Source: Morinoia aosen (Eukaryota > Arthropoda > Malacostraca > Amphipoda > Talitridae). From it: a DNA stretch of 64,000 nt. Within the stretch, counting starts at the first letter, position 1; the number at the start of each line of letters is the position of its first letter. Below, in pieces: positions 1 to 8,401 of this stretch. The stretch lies in the NCBI GenBank assembly GCA_030386875.1, contig CM059563.1:12976001-13040000 (forward strand). Direction: 5' to 3'. The position numbers were made by a program, and so were the translations under genes. Under the pieces are notes generated by a model. The model worked only from the letters and a program-made list of their open reading frames with translations. It was not told where the DNA came from and searched no databases.

Positions 1-326
1 CACCTGTCGAGCCTCCTGGGTTGCACCTGTCCGCTTGGGCTAAGACCCTTCCTCCCACTATGGAGTGCAACGAGTTCGTAGTTCCCCCGTATACCGTTCA
101 AAGAACGCCGTTGGAGACTAGGAATTCGGGTGCCTCCACCTCGGATAGCGCTTCTACTACTTTAACCCCCCATCACGGGAATCCCCCAGATACTCTGTCA
201 TTGTCCCAGTTGGGGATCCGAACGTCAACTTTCACAGCCCCCAAGCTTATTCCTCCTACAGCCCCCGAGCATTGTAGCAGGTCTGGCAGACCTCTTCGTC
301 CGCCAGCTCGTTACGCGCAGTCGTAG
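1..326 (+). CDS. C-terminal end of an older Gypsy pol polyprotein (partial)
   Basis: An open frame enters from the left edge (first full codon at position 3) and stops with TAG at 324-326. The peptide is Pro/Ser/Thr-rich and ends in GRPLRPPARYAQS. This matches in kind the tail of the intact Gypsy pol in this window, which ends GRVVRPPSRYR. A PPT-like run and an LTR-like start follow, as expected for the 3' end of an LTR retrotransposon on the plus strand. No catalytic domain lies inside the window, so the clade assignment rests on the tail and on the shared 3' noncoding hairpin. The rest of the element, with its 5' LTR, would lie to the left. Confidence 0.6.
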   Translation, partial: PVEPPGLHLSAWAKTLPPTMECNEFVVPPYTVQRTPLETRNSGASTSDSASTTLTPHHGNPPDTLSLSQLGIRTSTFTAPKLIPPTAPEHCSRSGRPLRPPARYAQS

Positions 327-479
327 GGTGGTTAACTCTGTTCTGTCCTTCTCTCCTAATTTTCCTTGGCTGTCACGGCCTTTGGGAACTTCTTCGCAGC
401 CTGTTATCTTTTCGCGTAATTGTCGGAGATCGGCTTCGCCGCTCCCAGACCTTTCGGTCTCCTTTGGGGGGAGGGTAGC
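327..479 (+). other. 3' noncoding region with hairpin and polypurine tract of the older Gypsy element
   Basis: The 150 bases after the pol stop end in a purine run, TTTGGGGGGAGGG (463-475), the usual primer site for plus-strand DNA synthesis. Just upstream is a short inverted repeat, AGACC-TTTC-GGTCT (448-461). The intact element has the same GACCTTTCGGTCT block next to its own G-run, although the surrounding sequence differs. Confidence 0.55.
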
Positions 480-1169
480 TGTAGCGAACCTTCGGCACGC
501 AACTCAGTATAAATTTCGGAAATTCTCAAAATGATCATTAAAAATTCAGTAAAATAAATCCAACCATCAGAATAAAATTTCATTACGGAATTAATTAACT
601 TCTATCCTCAATTCTATTAAAATTGTGCACTGAAAAAATTCATTCTCTAAGAAATCACTTTTGCGTTGTAACGAAACCCTCCATGACGCTGCGTCGGCAA
701 CATTTTTACTCGCACTAGCGCCACTCGTACCAAGTCATTGAAAGTGTGTGCACCGCGTGTTTTCTCTGGTGAGAATTAAAGTATTGTGTGTGACTTTGCT
801 GTTCTACGGGTAACTATATTTATGTATGATATGTAAACTATCAATAATATTATTGTGTATGTATTAAGAAAAATTGCCTAAATTTTCCAGAGTGCTAAAC
901 GCTTAGGATTTTTCTTGCCCAGAATTTGGGTTCCCCACAGGCCATTTTTCCTTGTGTATTGTTGTATATCCTATCTTAAAGTTCGTAGCAAACAATGCAC
1001 GATTCAATGTAAAGCCATTTCTAGGGAGTTTTCCCCTTTTGTTCTTAAAATAATTTTATTTCAACATTTCAATATGATGGCATTTTATTCAGGCTAGAAA
1101 TTCTCCTTTTCTTAAAATGATTTTATGTCAACATTTCCATGTGTTATTATTTCTCTCAAGGTTAGGATT
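480..1169 (+). repeat. Left part of the older element's 3' LTR, split by a nested insertion
   Basis: TGTAGCGAACC starts right after the PPT, matching the TGTAGC start of the younger element's LTR. Units of about 70-75 bases, each with a TTTTCCCCTTTTGT-like start and a CTAG end, lie near 1018-1090 and 1091-1165. Related units resume at about 10674, so the younger element inserted between repeat units. No second LTR copy is in the window to define the full length. Confidence 0.5.
1166..1169. repeat. Left target-site duplication GATT
   Basis: GATT precedes the TGTCGG end of the LTR at 1170, and the same four bases follow the other LTR at 10670-10673. A 4-bp duplication is usual for Gypsy integrases. 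Confidence 0.85.
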
Positions 1170-3436
1170 TGTCGGGTTTTGAGCCGTTGGTATTTTGAAG
1201 GCAATTTTGATTATTGATTATTGACGGCTGCAACTCGAACGATTTTCTCGATAGTTCTATGGGAAATTAATGAGAGGGGGTAATGAAAGCGTTTTTGGAT
1301 AACTCAGCTTAGTTTCCGGTGGTGGTGTTTATTTTGGGAAAAGTAAGCCAGGACACTGGCTTGTCAGGAAAAACCGGCTTGTCTTGATCTTGATCTCGGA
1401 GAGCTTGCTGAGGTGGCAATCCGTGCCGGAGGACCAGGCTGGAGCTGACGAAGGCCGGCATGCGATGGAGTGTGTGTGGTGAGTAAGTTGAATTTGGAAA
1501 AAAAAACTTTGAAGGAGTTCTAAAACAGTGACGTAATGTGGTCACGTTATGAGGTCTGCTTTCCAAATGTCTAGCAGGACAATCGGGCTTGAGTAAATGG
1601 AGTAGCTCAAGATTTGAGGCTCAGGTAGATTAGCTGGCCTTTCCCAATGTAATGCCAAATGGCGGACTCAATAATAAGGTAAGTAGTGAGCAAGTTCTAG
1701 CATTACTCAGGTAAGCAACGTAGCATTTAACATGGCACTCGGAGAAAACCAAAAACAAAACCCAGGAAGCCCAGGAAACCCAGGGAGATTTGATTGTGAA
1801 GATTTTGTGTATGGCGATGATGTAGAGGTCCTGCACAGGAGTCCAAGGATGCTGGGTTACGCGATTCAGGAGAGTCATCAAGACATGGCACTACTGAATA
1901 TCCAACATAATAATGACAAATCGTCCCACACGGAGAAATCCGAGAAACTCCTACGGTTTTACTCAAGCTAATTTATGAATCCCACTCTAGCAAACTCAAA
2001 TGAGATAGGACAGATTTTAGGTTGACAGATTTTTAATCAAGAAATAAATTGTTTGATCACTAATGCCTCGGCTTTAAATTCCGAGTGTTAGGCTAGGAAT
2101 TTTCGGTAATAAGGATCGTGATTCCTCACAGAGACTACGGGCAAGTAAACACGAGACCTACCGAATATCGTAAAATATCAAGTGACTGCACTTTGGCAAG
2201 CCGTAAAAAAACACATAAAAAATCCTAAGTTCATGGATAAAAATCCTAGTAAAATCCTGGTATCTCAATTTTCAATAATAAAGAAATTAGGGAATAATAT
2301 ATATCCCTAATGATAATAGAAACAGGGGAAGAAGACTAGGCGTTGATTTCACAGGCGGAAAGTACGCGAAGAAAGAAAACACGAGAGCATGAAGATTCCG
2401 TGTGGCGGTTTAACCGGCGACTTAACGCGTCGGTCTCAGCCCGAGTCGCCGGCCATTTGCACACACTTACGATAGGCAGATAGTGATGGGTGTTTGTCAC
2501 ACGAATGCGATGAAGTACATTAATTTTATTGAGATGATTGATATCGAATTAAGTGAGGTTGCGTCAATATATGAATTAAGAATGAAGTTCCAAACTTTAG
2601 CAAGTAGACATGAATAACTTCGTAATTTATTAAAAGCTATTTAAGAAGACATCTTTAATGATTATTTTGCGTTTAAACAAGTTTAAGAAAGAAAACTGCT
2701 AGAAGTGATTTGTAAAAAAAAATAGGAGGAAATACTATTAGAACCCATGCTTATGGTATTTATAGTCACAGGGTAGAGACGAGAGGCGACGGTATGAGGT
2801 TCCGCCGTTAAACAAAGCGCTATCGGCAACGAACGCCGGCAAAATTTTTGCCGCGTCCGTTCCAAACAGAGATTAACATAGATTAGTAGATTATCGAAAA
2901 GAGAAAAGAAAGAGCATGATTATGCTTTGATTATAAAATTCATGACACGAAATAAAATAAAATCATGACACATCTGACGCAAATTTTGCTAAATCATGTT
3001 GAGAACAAAACAAAACTCTGAATGAGGAGCATGCTACATCCATATTCTCAAGCATAACTACGCAACTTAGTACACTGCACTTGTCACTTATTTATACTCA
3101 CTGACACGAAGCAAAGGAACACGAATATTTTCTAACACATTTGAACTCACGAGAATTTGCTTGTAACACTGCTAGTCGGGCGCCATAAGTCAAAATGGCT
3201 TTGAAAGAAGAGACGCGCAAGTGCGCAGTGTTGCCACCAGAGGGCTTCTCTCTCGAAAAATGTCAAGTGTTATTTTTATTGTTTCATGCATTTACACAAA
3301 AACTTCAATGATGGTGAATTAGAAGTAGAAAATAATTAATAATAAATTAGAGTAATATTTTTAATGCTACTAATTAATTTATTTAAGTATGAATAGCGAA
3401 TTTCTAATTTTTACGCTTATGTAGCTGTATGCTACA
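1170..3436 (-). repeat. 3' LTR of the intact Gypsy element (2267 bp)
   Basis: Direct copy of 8402-10669. On the element's strand it begins TGTAGCATACAG and ends CCCGACA. The ends carry the short inverted repeat TGTAGC/GCTACA. Open frames within it (for example 1732-1971) occur identically in the other LTR and show no known domain, so they are not called as genes. Confidence 0.93.
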
Positions 3437-3449
3437 TTACCCCCCAAGG
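3437..3449 (-). promoter_or_regulatory. Polypurine tract of the intact Gypsy element
   Basis: On the minus strand CCTTGGGGGGTAA lies directly against the 3' LTR. A GACC-TTTC-GGTC hairpin just upstream (about 3451-3465) is shared with the older element at the left edge. Confidence 0.7.
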
Positions 3450-3477
3450 CGCAGACCGAAAGGTCCACCCGCTGCAA

Positions 3478-6400
3478 TCATCTGTAGCGGGAAGGAGGGC
3501 GAACTACACGACCCTGCCGAGTTCGGCAATTGGCAAATGATACTGAGCGGGGAAGTTTCACCAAACGGGTCTGCAAGTTTAGATCGGCAAGAGTCCTAGG
3601 AACAGGAGTTACTGCAGCGGGCTCGTCTGGTCTCCCCAGACTTGTCGCTGTGTCAGTAAGAGGACTAAAGTTAGAATCTACGACAGGGTTAGAGATAGGG
3701 TTTGAATGTACAGGCACATAGAAAGGATTACACTCAAGTTGACTAGGCAACAAGGCAGCCAACTGAGGAAGCTGAGATGGTAGATATGATCGAGTCTCAG
3801 TGGAAGGAGAAATCTGCGGAGAAGATGATGAGTTATAAGTTACACTATGATCAGAAGTGTATGCGACTTTTAATCTGTCTATGCTCACAGGGTCGCTCGA
3901 GCCGAATCTGTCGAGGATGAAATATTTTTGCTTGCGTTTAAGTACTTTGAATGGGCCATCATAAGGGCGCGTGAGTGTAGGTTTTATAGCATCATTTCGG
4001 ACATACACATGTGTGCAGTCTTGCAGGGCAGGATCTAGCTTGTCCTCAGTCTGCGGCATTCGCGGAGCCACATACTTGATCTGGCGCATGCAATCCCTCA
4101 GGCAGGTTACGTAAGCGGAACGGTCAGCGGATGAAAATTCAGGCAAAGGTTTTGGATCAACAATGTCGCCGGGGAGACGAAGCGTCTTCCCGTACAACAT
4201 TTCCGCCGCTGTGCACTGCTGATCTTGTCTGTGCAAATTTCTGATGCTAAGTAGTACTACTGGAAGTCTATCAGTCCAATCGTGACTGCAATTAAGGCAG
4301 CGCAAGGCAGACTTGAGGTCTCTGTGGACTCTCTCAATAAGTCCATTTGACTGCGGATGGTAAGCTGTCGTGGATGTGTTTGCACACCCTAAAGCGGTAC
4401 TGAGCTCACTCCAAAATTTGGAGGTAAATTGTGATCCCCGGTCATGTGTGACTTGTACGGGAACCCCAAATCTAGCTATCCAGTTGGACATGAAGGCGCG
4501 AGCTACAGTCTCAGTTTGTGTATCAGGAAGAGGGACAGCCTCAACCCAACGCGTGAACCTATCGATGATGGTCAACAAATAAGAATAACCGCGCGATGCA
4601 GGCAAGGGACCCACTAGGTCTAGGTGGACAGAGTCAAACTTTTGACCTGTGAATGCGCAACTCTGCAGCGCTGCACGATTATGTTTCACCACCTTACTAC
4701 TCTGACACGCATGGCAAGTTTGCACAATTTGCTTGACCTCCTTACGCATCGCTGGCCAGACGTAACGATCAGAAATCAAACGCAATGTACGGTTAATACC
4801 AGGGTGACTGAGGGAATGGTAGTGGAGGACAGCTACTCTGCGGAGAGTCGCAGGAAGATACAAACGAGAAGGTCGCTCGGCATCACGATACACGCCGTCA
4901 ACCAAGGTTAGTTTTGGAAGGGAAGGGTTAGAAGATTTGAGAAGGTCCTGAAGTTCAGGATCCTCCTTTTGAGCATTACAAATGTTGCCGAAGGTGATTT
5001 CGCCACTGGTTTGGACAGAATTAATTCTGGAGAGGCAATCGGCTACGGTATTGTCTAGTCCCTTAATGTAACGGATGTCAGTTGTGAACTGACTTATAAA
5101 GGACAGGTGTCGAGCTTCTCTAGGCGAATGCCGCTCAGAAGGCATCTTGATCGCCGAGGTCATAGGTTTGTGATCTGTGTAGATCACAAACTCCCTCGCC
5201 TCGAGAGCATAGCGAAAGTGTCTCACAGACAGATAGATAGCAAGGAGTTCCCTACCGAACGCGCTATAAGCACGCTCAGTGGGCGACAGCTTTTTGGAAA
5301 AGAAAGCAAGAGGAGAGATATTAGTACCTACTTGTTGTTGCAACACAGCACCTACGGCGGTACTGGATGCGTCAACGACGAGGCTGAAATCAGCATTAGC
5401 AATAGGGTAGGATAGTTCCGTCGCGGATGCTAATTTGTGTTTTATAGTATCAAAAGCTTGGCGCGCTTCATCTGTCCATTTTACCTCAATAGATTTGCCT
5501 TTACGTTTCTTTTCGAGGAGGTCGGACAAGGGCGCTAAAGTTTGAGCACAATTGCGTATGAAACGATGGTAGAAGTTAACAGAACCTAGGAACCTTCTAA
5601 GTTCCTTCTGGGTCTGTGGAAGAGGAAAGTTTCTGATCACTTCTACTTTGGAAGGCAAAGGTTTTAGACCTAGGCTAGAGATTTCATGACCTAAGTAAAT
5701 CAGTGATGACTTTCCGAACTCACATTTCTCAGGATTTACGAGGAGTCCATTGTCGGACAATCTTTGAAAAACGACCCTAAGATGGTCTTTGTGCAACTCC
5801 GGGGTTGTGGACGCCACAAGGATATCGTCTAAGTAGACAAAAGCGAAAGAGAGATCCGAGAAGATTTCAGCCATGTGTCTCTGGAACGTTTGAGGCGCGT
5901 TCCGGAGACCATATGGCATTTTTAGGAATTCAAAGAGACCAAATGGAGTGATGACAGCGGTCTTGGGGATAGCGGACTCATCAAGAGGGATTTGATGAAA
6001 GGCGGACTGAAGGTCTATCTTAGAGAAAATTTGAGCTCCCTCTAAATTTGCACTGAAATCGTGCAGGTAAGGAATAGGATAGCGATCAGGTAAAGTAACG
6101 GCATTTAACCTGCGGAAATCCCCGCACGGTCTGAATTCACCGTTAGCCTTGGGTACCAGCAAAAGAGGGCTAGCCCAAGGACTTTTGGAGGTGCGGATGA
6201 TGCCACACTCCTGCATGCGCGCGAATTCTTTCTTGGCTAACGCCAATCGATCAGGCGGCAATCTCCTAGCACGGGAGAAGACAGGCGGTCCTTGCGTCTC
6301 TATGAAGTGTTTCGTGCAGGTTTGCATGTTTTTTGAAACTAAGTTAGGGTTTGTTAATGCGGGAAAATTTTTGAGGATTCGTGCGAACATGCACTCCTCG

Positions 6401-6885
6401 TTGAAAGCAATAGAAAAGGAATGCAAGACATTTTCTTTAGTTATGCTACCAGCGGGAATTGAGATCTGTGTCTCCTCGTCCCTAATACATCTCTTTTTCA
6501 AATCTACAACAATCCCAAACTTTTCGAGAAAATCCGCGCCAATGATAGGCTCTTGGACTTCCGCGATTAAGAAGGTGAAAAGGAAGGATCGCCTCAATCC
6601 CAGACTGCACTCCAAGGCTCGTTCACCGTAACAAGGTATTGGCGTGCCGTTTGCGGCGCGTAATGTAGCCACTAAGGGCTGGTTTTTGACTTTTGCCGTG
6701 GCAGGGATTATGGATACACTGGATCCAGTGTCGATTAAGAATCGGTATTTGGTGACGGGATCGAGGATTGTCAAGAGGCGAGTAGTCTGGGAATGAGGCA
6801 ACGCAGTACTCGCTACTGTGCGTTGCTGGTGGCGTTTCCCGAAGTAATTTGTTCGGTATAACGCGGGCAAAAGCGTGAGGCGCAT
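3478..6885 (-). CDS. pol: Gypsy pol: protease, reverse transcriptase, RNase H, integrase
   Basis: An intact 1135-codon frame. The protease shows DTGSS at residues 52-56 and IIGADFL near 114-120. RT runs from about 205 to 400, with the catalytic YLDD at 351-354. RNase H follows, starting with LVVDASS near 485. The integrase has a zinc-binding H-x4-H...C-x2-C region, then the catalytic D, D and E in HLDLVGP, THDRGSQF and SNGLIERVHRD. The tail is Pro/Ser-rich and ends in an Arg-rich segment. A TAA stop lies just before the first ATG in this frame. Translation therefore most likely enters by -1 slippage from gag at 6834-6840, joining at the GKR residues (16-18), rather than at the ATG. The product should be a Gag-Pol precursor cut by its own protease. 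Confidence 0.95.
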   Translation of the reverse strand: MRLTLLPALYRTNYFGKRHQQRTVASTALPHSQTTRLLTILDPVTKYRFLIDTGSSVSIIPATAKVKNQPLVATLRAANGTPIPCYGERALECSLGLRRSFLFTFLIAEVQEPIIGADFLEKFGIVVDLKKRCIRDEETQISIPAGSITKENVLHSFSIAFNEECMFARILKNFPALTNPNLVSKNMQTCTKHFIETQGPPVFSRARRLPPDRLALAKKEFARMQECGIIRTSKSPWASPLLLVPKANGEFRPCGDFRRLNAVTLPDRYPIPYLHDFSANLEGAQIFSKIDLQSAFHQIPLDESAIPKTAVITPFGLFEFLKMPYGLRNAPQTFQRHMAEIFSDLSFAFVYLDDILVASTTPELHKDHLRVVFQRLSDNGLLVNPEKCEFGKSSLIYLGHEISSLGLKPLPSKVEVIRNFPLPQTQKELRRFLGSVNFYHRFIRNCAQTLAPLSDLLEKKRKGKSIEVKWTDEARQAFDTIKHKLASATELSYPIANADFSLVVDASSTAVGAVLQQQVGTNISPLAFFSKKLSPTERAYSAFGRELLAIYLSVRHFRYALEAREFVIYTDHKPMTSAIKMPSERHSPREARHLSFISQFTTDIRYIKGLDNTVADCLSRINSVQTSGEITFGNICNAQKEDPELQDLLKSSNPSLPKLTLVDGVYRDAERPSRLYLPATLRRVAVLHYHSLSHPGINRTLRLISDRYVWPAMRKEVKQIVQTCHACQSSKVVKHNRAALQSCAFTGQKFDSVHLDLVGPLPASRGYSYLLTIIDRFTRWVEAVPLPDTQTETVARAFMSNWIARFGVPVQVTHDRGSQFTSKFWSELSTALGCANTSTTAYHPQSNGLIERVHRDLKSALRCLNCSHDWTDRLPVVLLSIRNLHRQDQQCTAAEMLYGKTLRLPGDIVDPKPLPEFSSADRSAYVTCLRDCMRQIKYVAPRMPQTEDKLDPALQDCTHVYVRNDAIKPTLTRPYDGPFKVLKRKQKYFILDRFGSSDPVSIDRLKVAYTSDHSVTYNSSSSPQISPSTETRSYLPSQLPQLAALLPSQLECNPFYVPVHSNPISNPVVDSNFSPLTDTATSLGRPDEPAAVTPVPRTLADLNLQTRLVKLPRSVSFANCRTRQGRVVRPPSRYR
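6798..6840 (-). promoter_or_regulatory. -1 ribosomal frameshift signal: GGGAAAC plus stem-loop
   Basis: The heptamer G_GGA_AAC (6834-6840) lies in the gag frame: GGA is gag codon 321, counted from the ATG at 7799. A 7-nt spacer follows. Then comes a stem-loop whose arms are 814-826 (GCAACG with a 2-nt bulge, then CAGTA) and 798-808 (TACTGCGTTGC), written here as offsets from 6000, with loop GCGAG. After slippage the frame reads GGG AAA CGC, which is the pol frame. The gag stop lies inside the structure at 6813-6815. Heptamer type, spacing and downstream structure all fit canonical -1 frameshifting. Confidence 0.85.
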
Positions 6886-7799
6886 TTACGAGCTTGGTCA
6901 CCAAATTTCTGGTGATACCAGCACAAGTTGCTACTGGCATCACGAGAGCGTGACCGAAAACGAGGGTTTTGATTATTTGACCTATCATAAGATCTACCTC
7001 TATCAAAGCGTTGAGGAGGAGGATAGTGATAGTTGGAGGGATAGTCATAAGGATAGTTGTAGGCATTTTGGTGGCTTTGGAATCTCCCTGGGCCTGGCTG
7101 AATGTGAGCCACACTTTGACTCTGACCTATTTGAAAGTTTTGGAGAGCTTGCTTTATTTCCGCGATATCCTGCTGCAGCTTATCTATTGTGGCTGAGGAT
7201 TGGCTAGGCGCCGTATTTGACGGGCTAAAAGTTGTAGCTGCTACATTCAAGGAAGCAACCTGTGGTTCTCGTGGCAAATTGATATTTCTAATCACAGTCT
7301 CAGCGGACTCCGCTAATTTTTCTAAAGTTTGCTCGGGCCCTGCTAGTGAGAGGAAAGGACGCACATTAGGTGCGAGCTTCGTCATGAAAACTTCCTTCAG
7401 AAACCCCTCAGCTACGGCAACACCAGTAGCGAGTTTCCGAAGTTCTTTCACGAGCGAAGAGGGAGAGAAAGAAGCAGAGACAGGAGGGATAGCAGAGGCG
7501 TCTACCAAGCTACGAAACTTGTCCGCATCGGACATCTGAAGCCTTGCCAAAATTTTTCTTTTCAAGATTCCGTAAGGATCGCGATCTGGAGGGTTTTCTA
7601 AGAGCTCATTGGAATCATTAAGGAGTTTTGTGGGCGCGGCGCTAACGAGGGCATAGAACTTGTCTATGTCCTGATTTATCCTATTATACCTAAACACAGC
7701 TTCCACCTGGTTGAACCAGGTGTGAGCGTCCCCTGGAATGAAAGGCGGGAGTCTAATGGGATTTGCGTGTGCTCGATCTTCATTATCTGAGTCAGGCAT
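6813..7799 (-). CDS. gag: Gypsy gag with CHCC zinc finger
   Basis: The frame opens upstream, but the first ATG is at 7797-7799 (MPDSDNED), giving 328 residues. The N-terminal two-thirds resembles retrotransposon capsid: LPPFIPGDAHTWFNQVE near the start, then helical sequence. Next come a coiled-coil-like stretch (TIDKLQQDIAEIKQALQNF), a Tyr/Pro/Asn-rich linker, and a C-terminal finger CWYHQKFGDQARKCASRFC. This C-x2-H-x9-C-x4-C pattern is typical of CsRn1-type Gag. Gag should form the particle and bind RNA. It overlaps pol by 73 bases, and the frameshift signal lies in the overlap. Confidence 0.9.
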   Translation of the reverse strand: MPDSDNEDRAHANPIRLPPFIPGDAHTWFNQVEAVFRYNRINQDIDKFYALVSAAPTKLLNDSNELLENPPDRDPYGILKRKILARLQMSDADKFRSLVDASAIPPVSASFSPSSLVKELRKLATGVAVAEGFLKEVFMTKLAPNVRPFLSLAGPEQTLEKLAESAETVIRNINLPREPQVASLNVAATTFSPSNTAPSQSSATIDKLQQDIAEIKQALQNFQIGQSQSVAHIQPGPGRFQSHQNAYNYPYDYPSNYHYPPPQRFDRGRSYDRSNNQNPRFRSRSRDASSNLCWYHQKFGDQARKCASRFCPRYTEQITSGNATSNAQ

Positions 7800-8386
7800 G
7801 CTAGCAATCTCTTTTTGGGGAATGCGCAATTAATGATATCAGTGCCTAAGACTTGGGATGAGGTAGCAAGGGGTTTGCGTTAATTCTTTTACCTACTCAA
7901 TCATTCAAATTTAGTGAAACAGAAGATAGGAAATATGAAATTGGAAACGAAGAGAAAAAAAATTATTATGCGGTATGCGGCAATTTGCGTAGGCACGAAA
8001 TTTAAGCAGGTGGAAGAAAAATTATTTTTCTACCTACTCAATCAATCAATAACGTTGAAGAAAACGGAAAGAGAGAAAATGGGACGAGAATTTTACGGTG
8101 GTCAGGAATAAATGCACAGCACGGAAATAGTAGAAAAATATTCCTACAAAATAGTCCTACCTACTGAGGCACAAAAACAAACAAAGACAGGAAACAGCAC
8201 AAAAGAAAGATAAAAAAAAATTTTTAAGCTGCTCAGAGAAAATTCATTAGCATGGTCAAACTCACAGGAAATTTCTCAAATTCTACGACATGGGAAAACT
8301 TATCACTACAATGATACGCCAACATTATCCTCTCACAATCTCCCAGAACACTTCGAGTTTAGGTCTTTCTTTTATTTTTAAAATAG
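7800..8386 (-). other. 5' leader of the intact Gypsy element
   Basis: AT-rich untranslated leader between the PBS and the gag ATG. It contains three spaced occurrences of a CCTACTCAAT-like or CCTACTGAGG motif (about 7891, 8031 and 8158 on the plus strand), suggesting diverged internal repeats. No gene is seen here. Packaging signals would be expected in this region but cannot be shown. Confidence 0.6.
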
Positions 8387-8400
8387 CGGCCAATGCACCA
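8387..8400 (-). promoter_or_regulatory. Primer binding site, tRNA-Gly type
   Basis: One base inside the 5' LTR the minus strand reads TGGTGCATTGGCCG. This complements the 3' end of an animal tRNA-Gly(GCC), CGGCCAATGCA plus CCA, over 14 bases. The match is from memory of that tRNA's acceptor/T arm. Confidence 0.75.
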
Positions 8401-8401
8401 G

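Noticed and set aside
1309..1971. Short ORFs inside the LTR (also at 8541-9203)
   Set aside because: Identical in both LTRs because of recent duplication, overlapping on both strands, and without recognisable domains.
4370..6631. Plus-strand ORFs opposite the Gypsy pol
   Set aside because: Antisense to a clearly functional pol frame, with no domains of their own.
6902..6908. AAATTTG as the frameshift heptamer
   Set aside because: In the gag frame it is read AAA TTT G, the wrong register for -1 slippage, and it lies upstream of the pol-frame TAA at 6886-6888.
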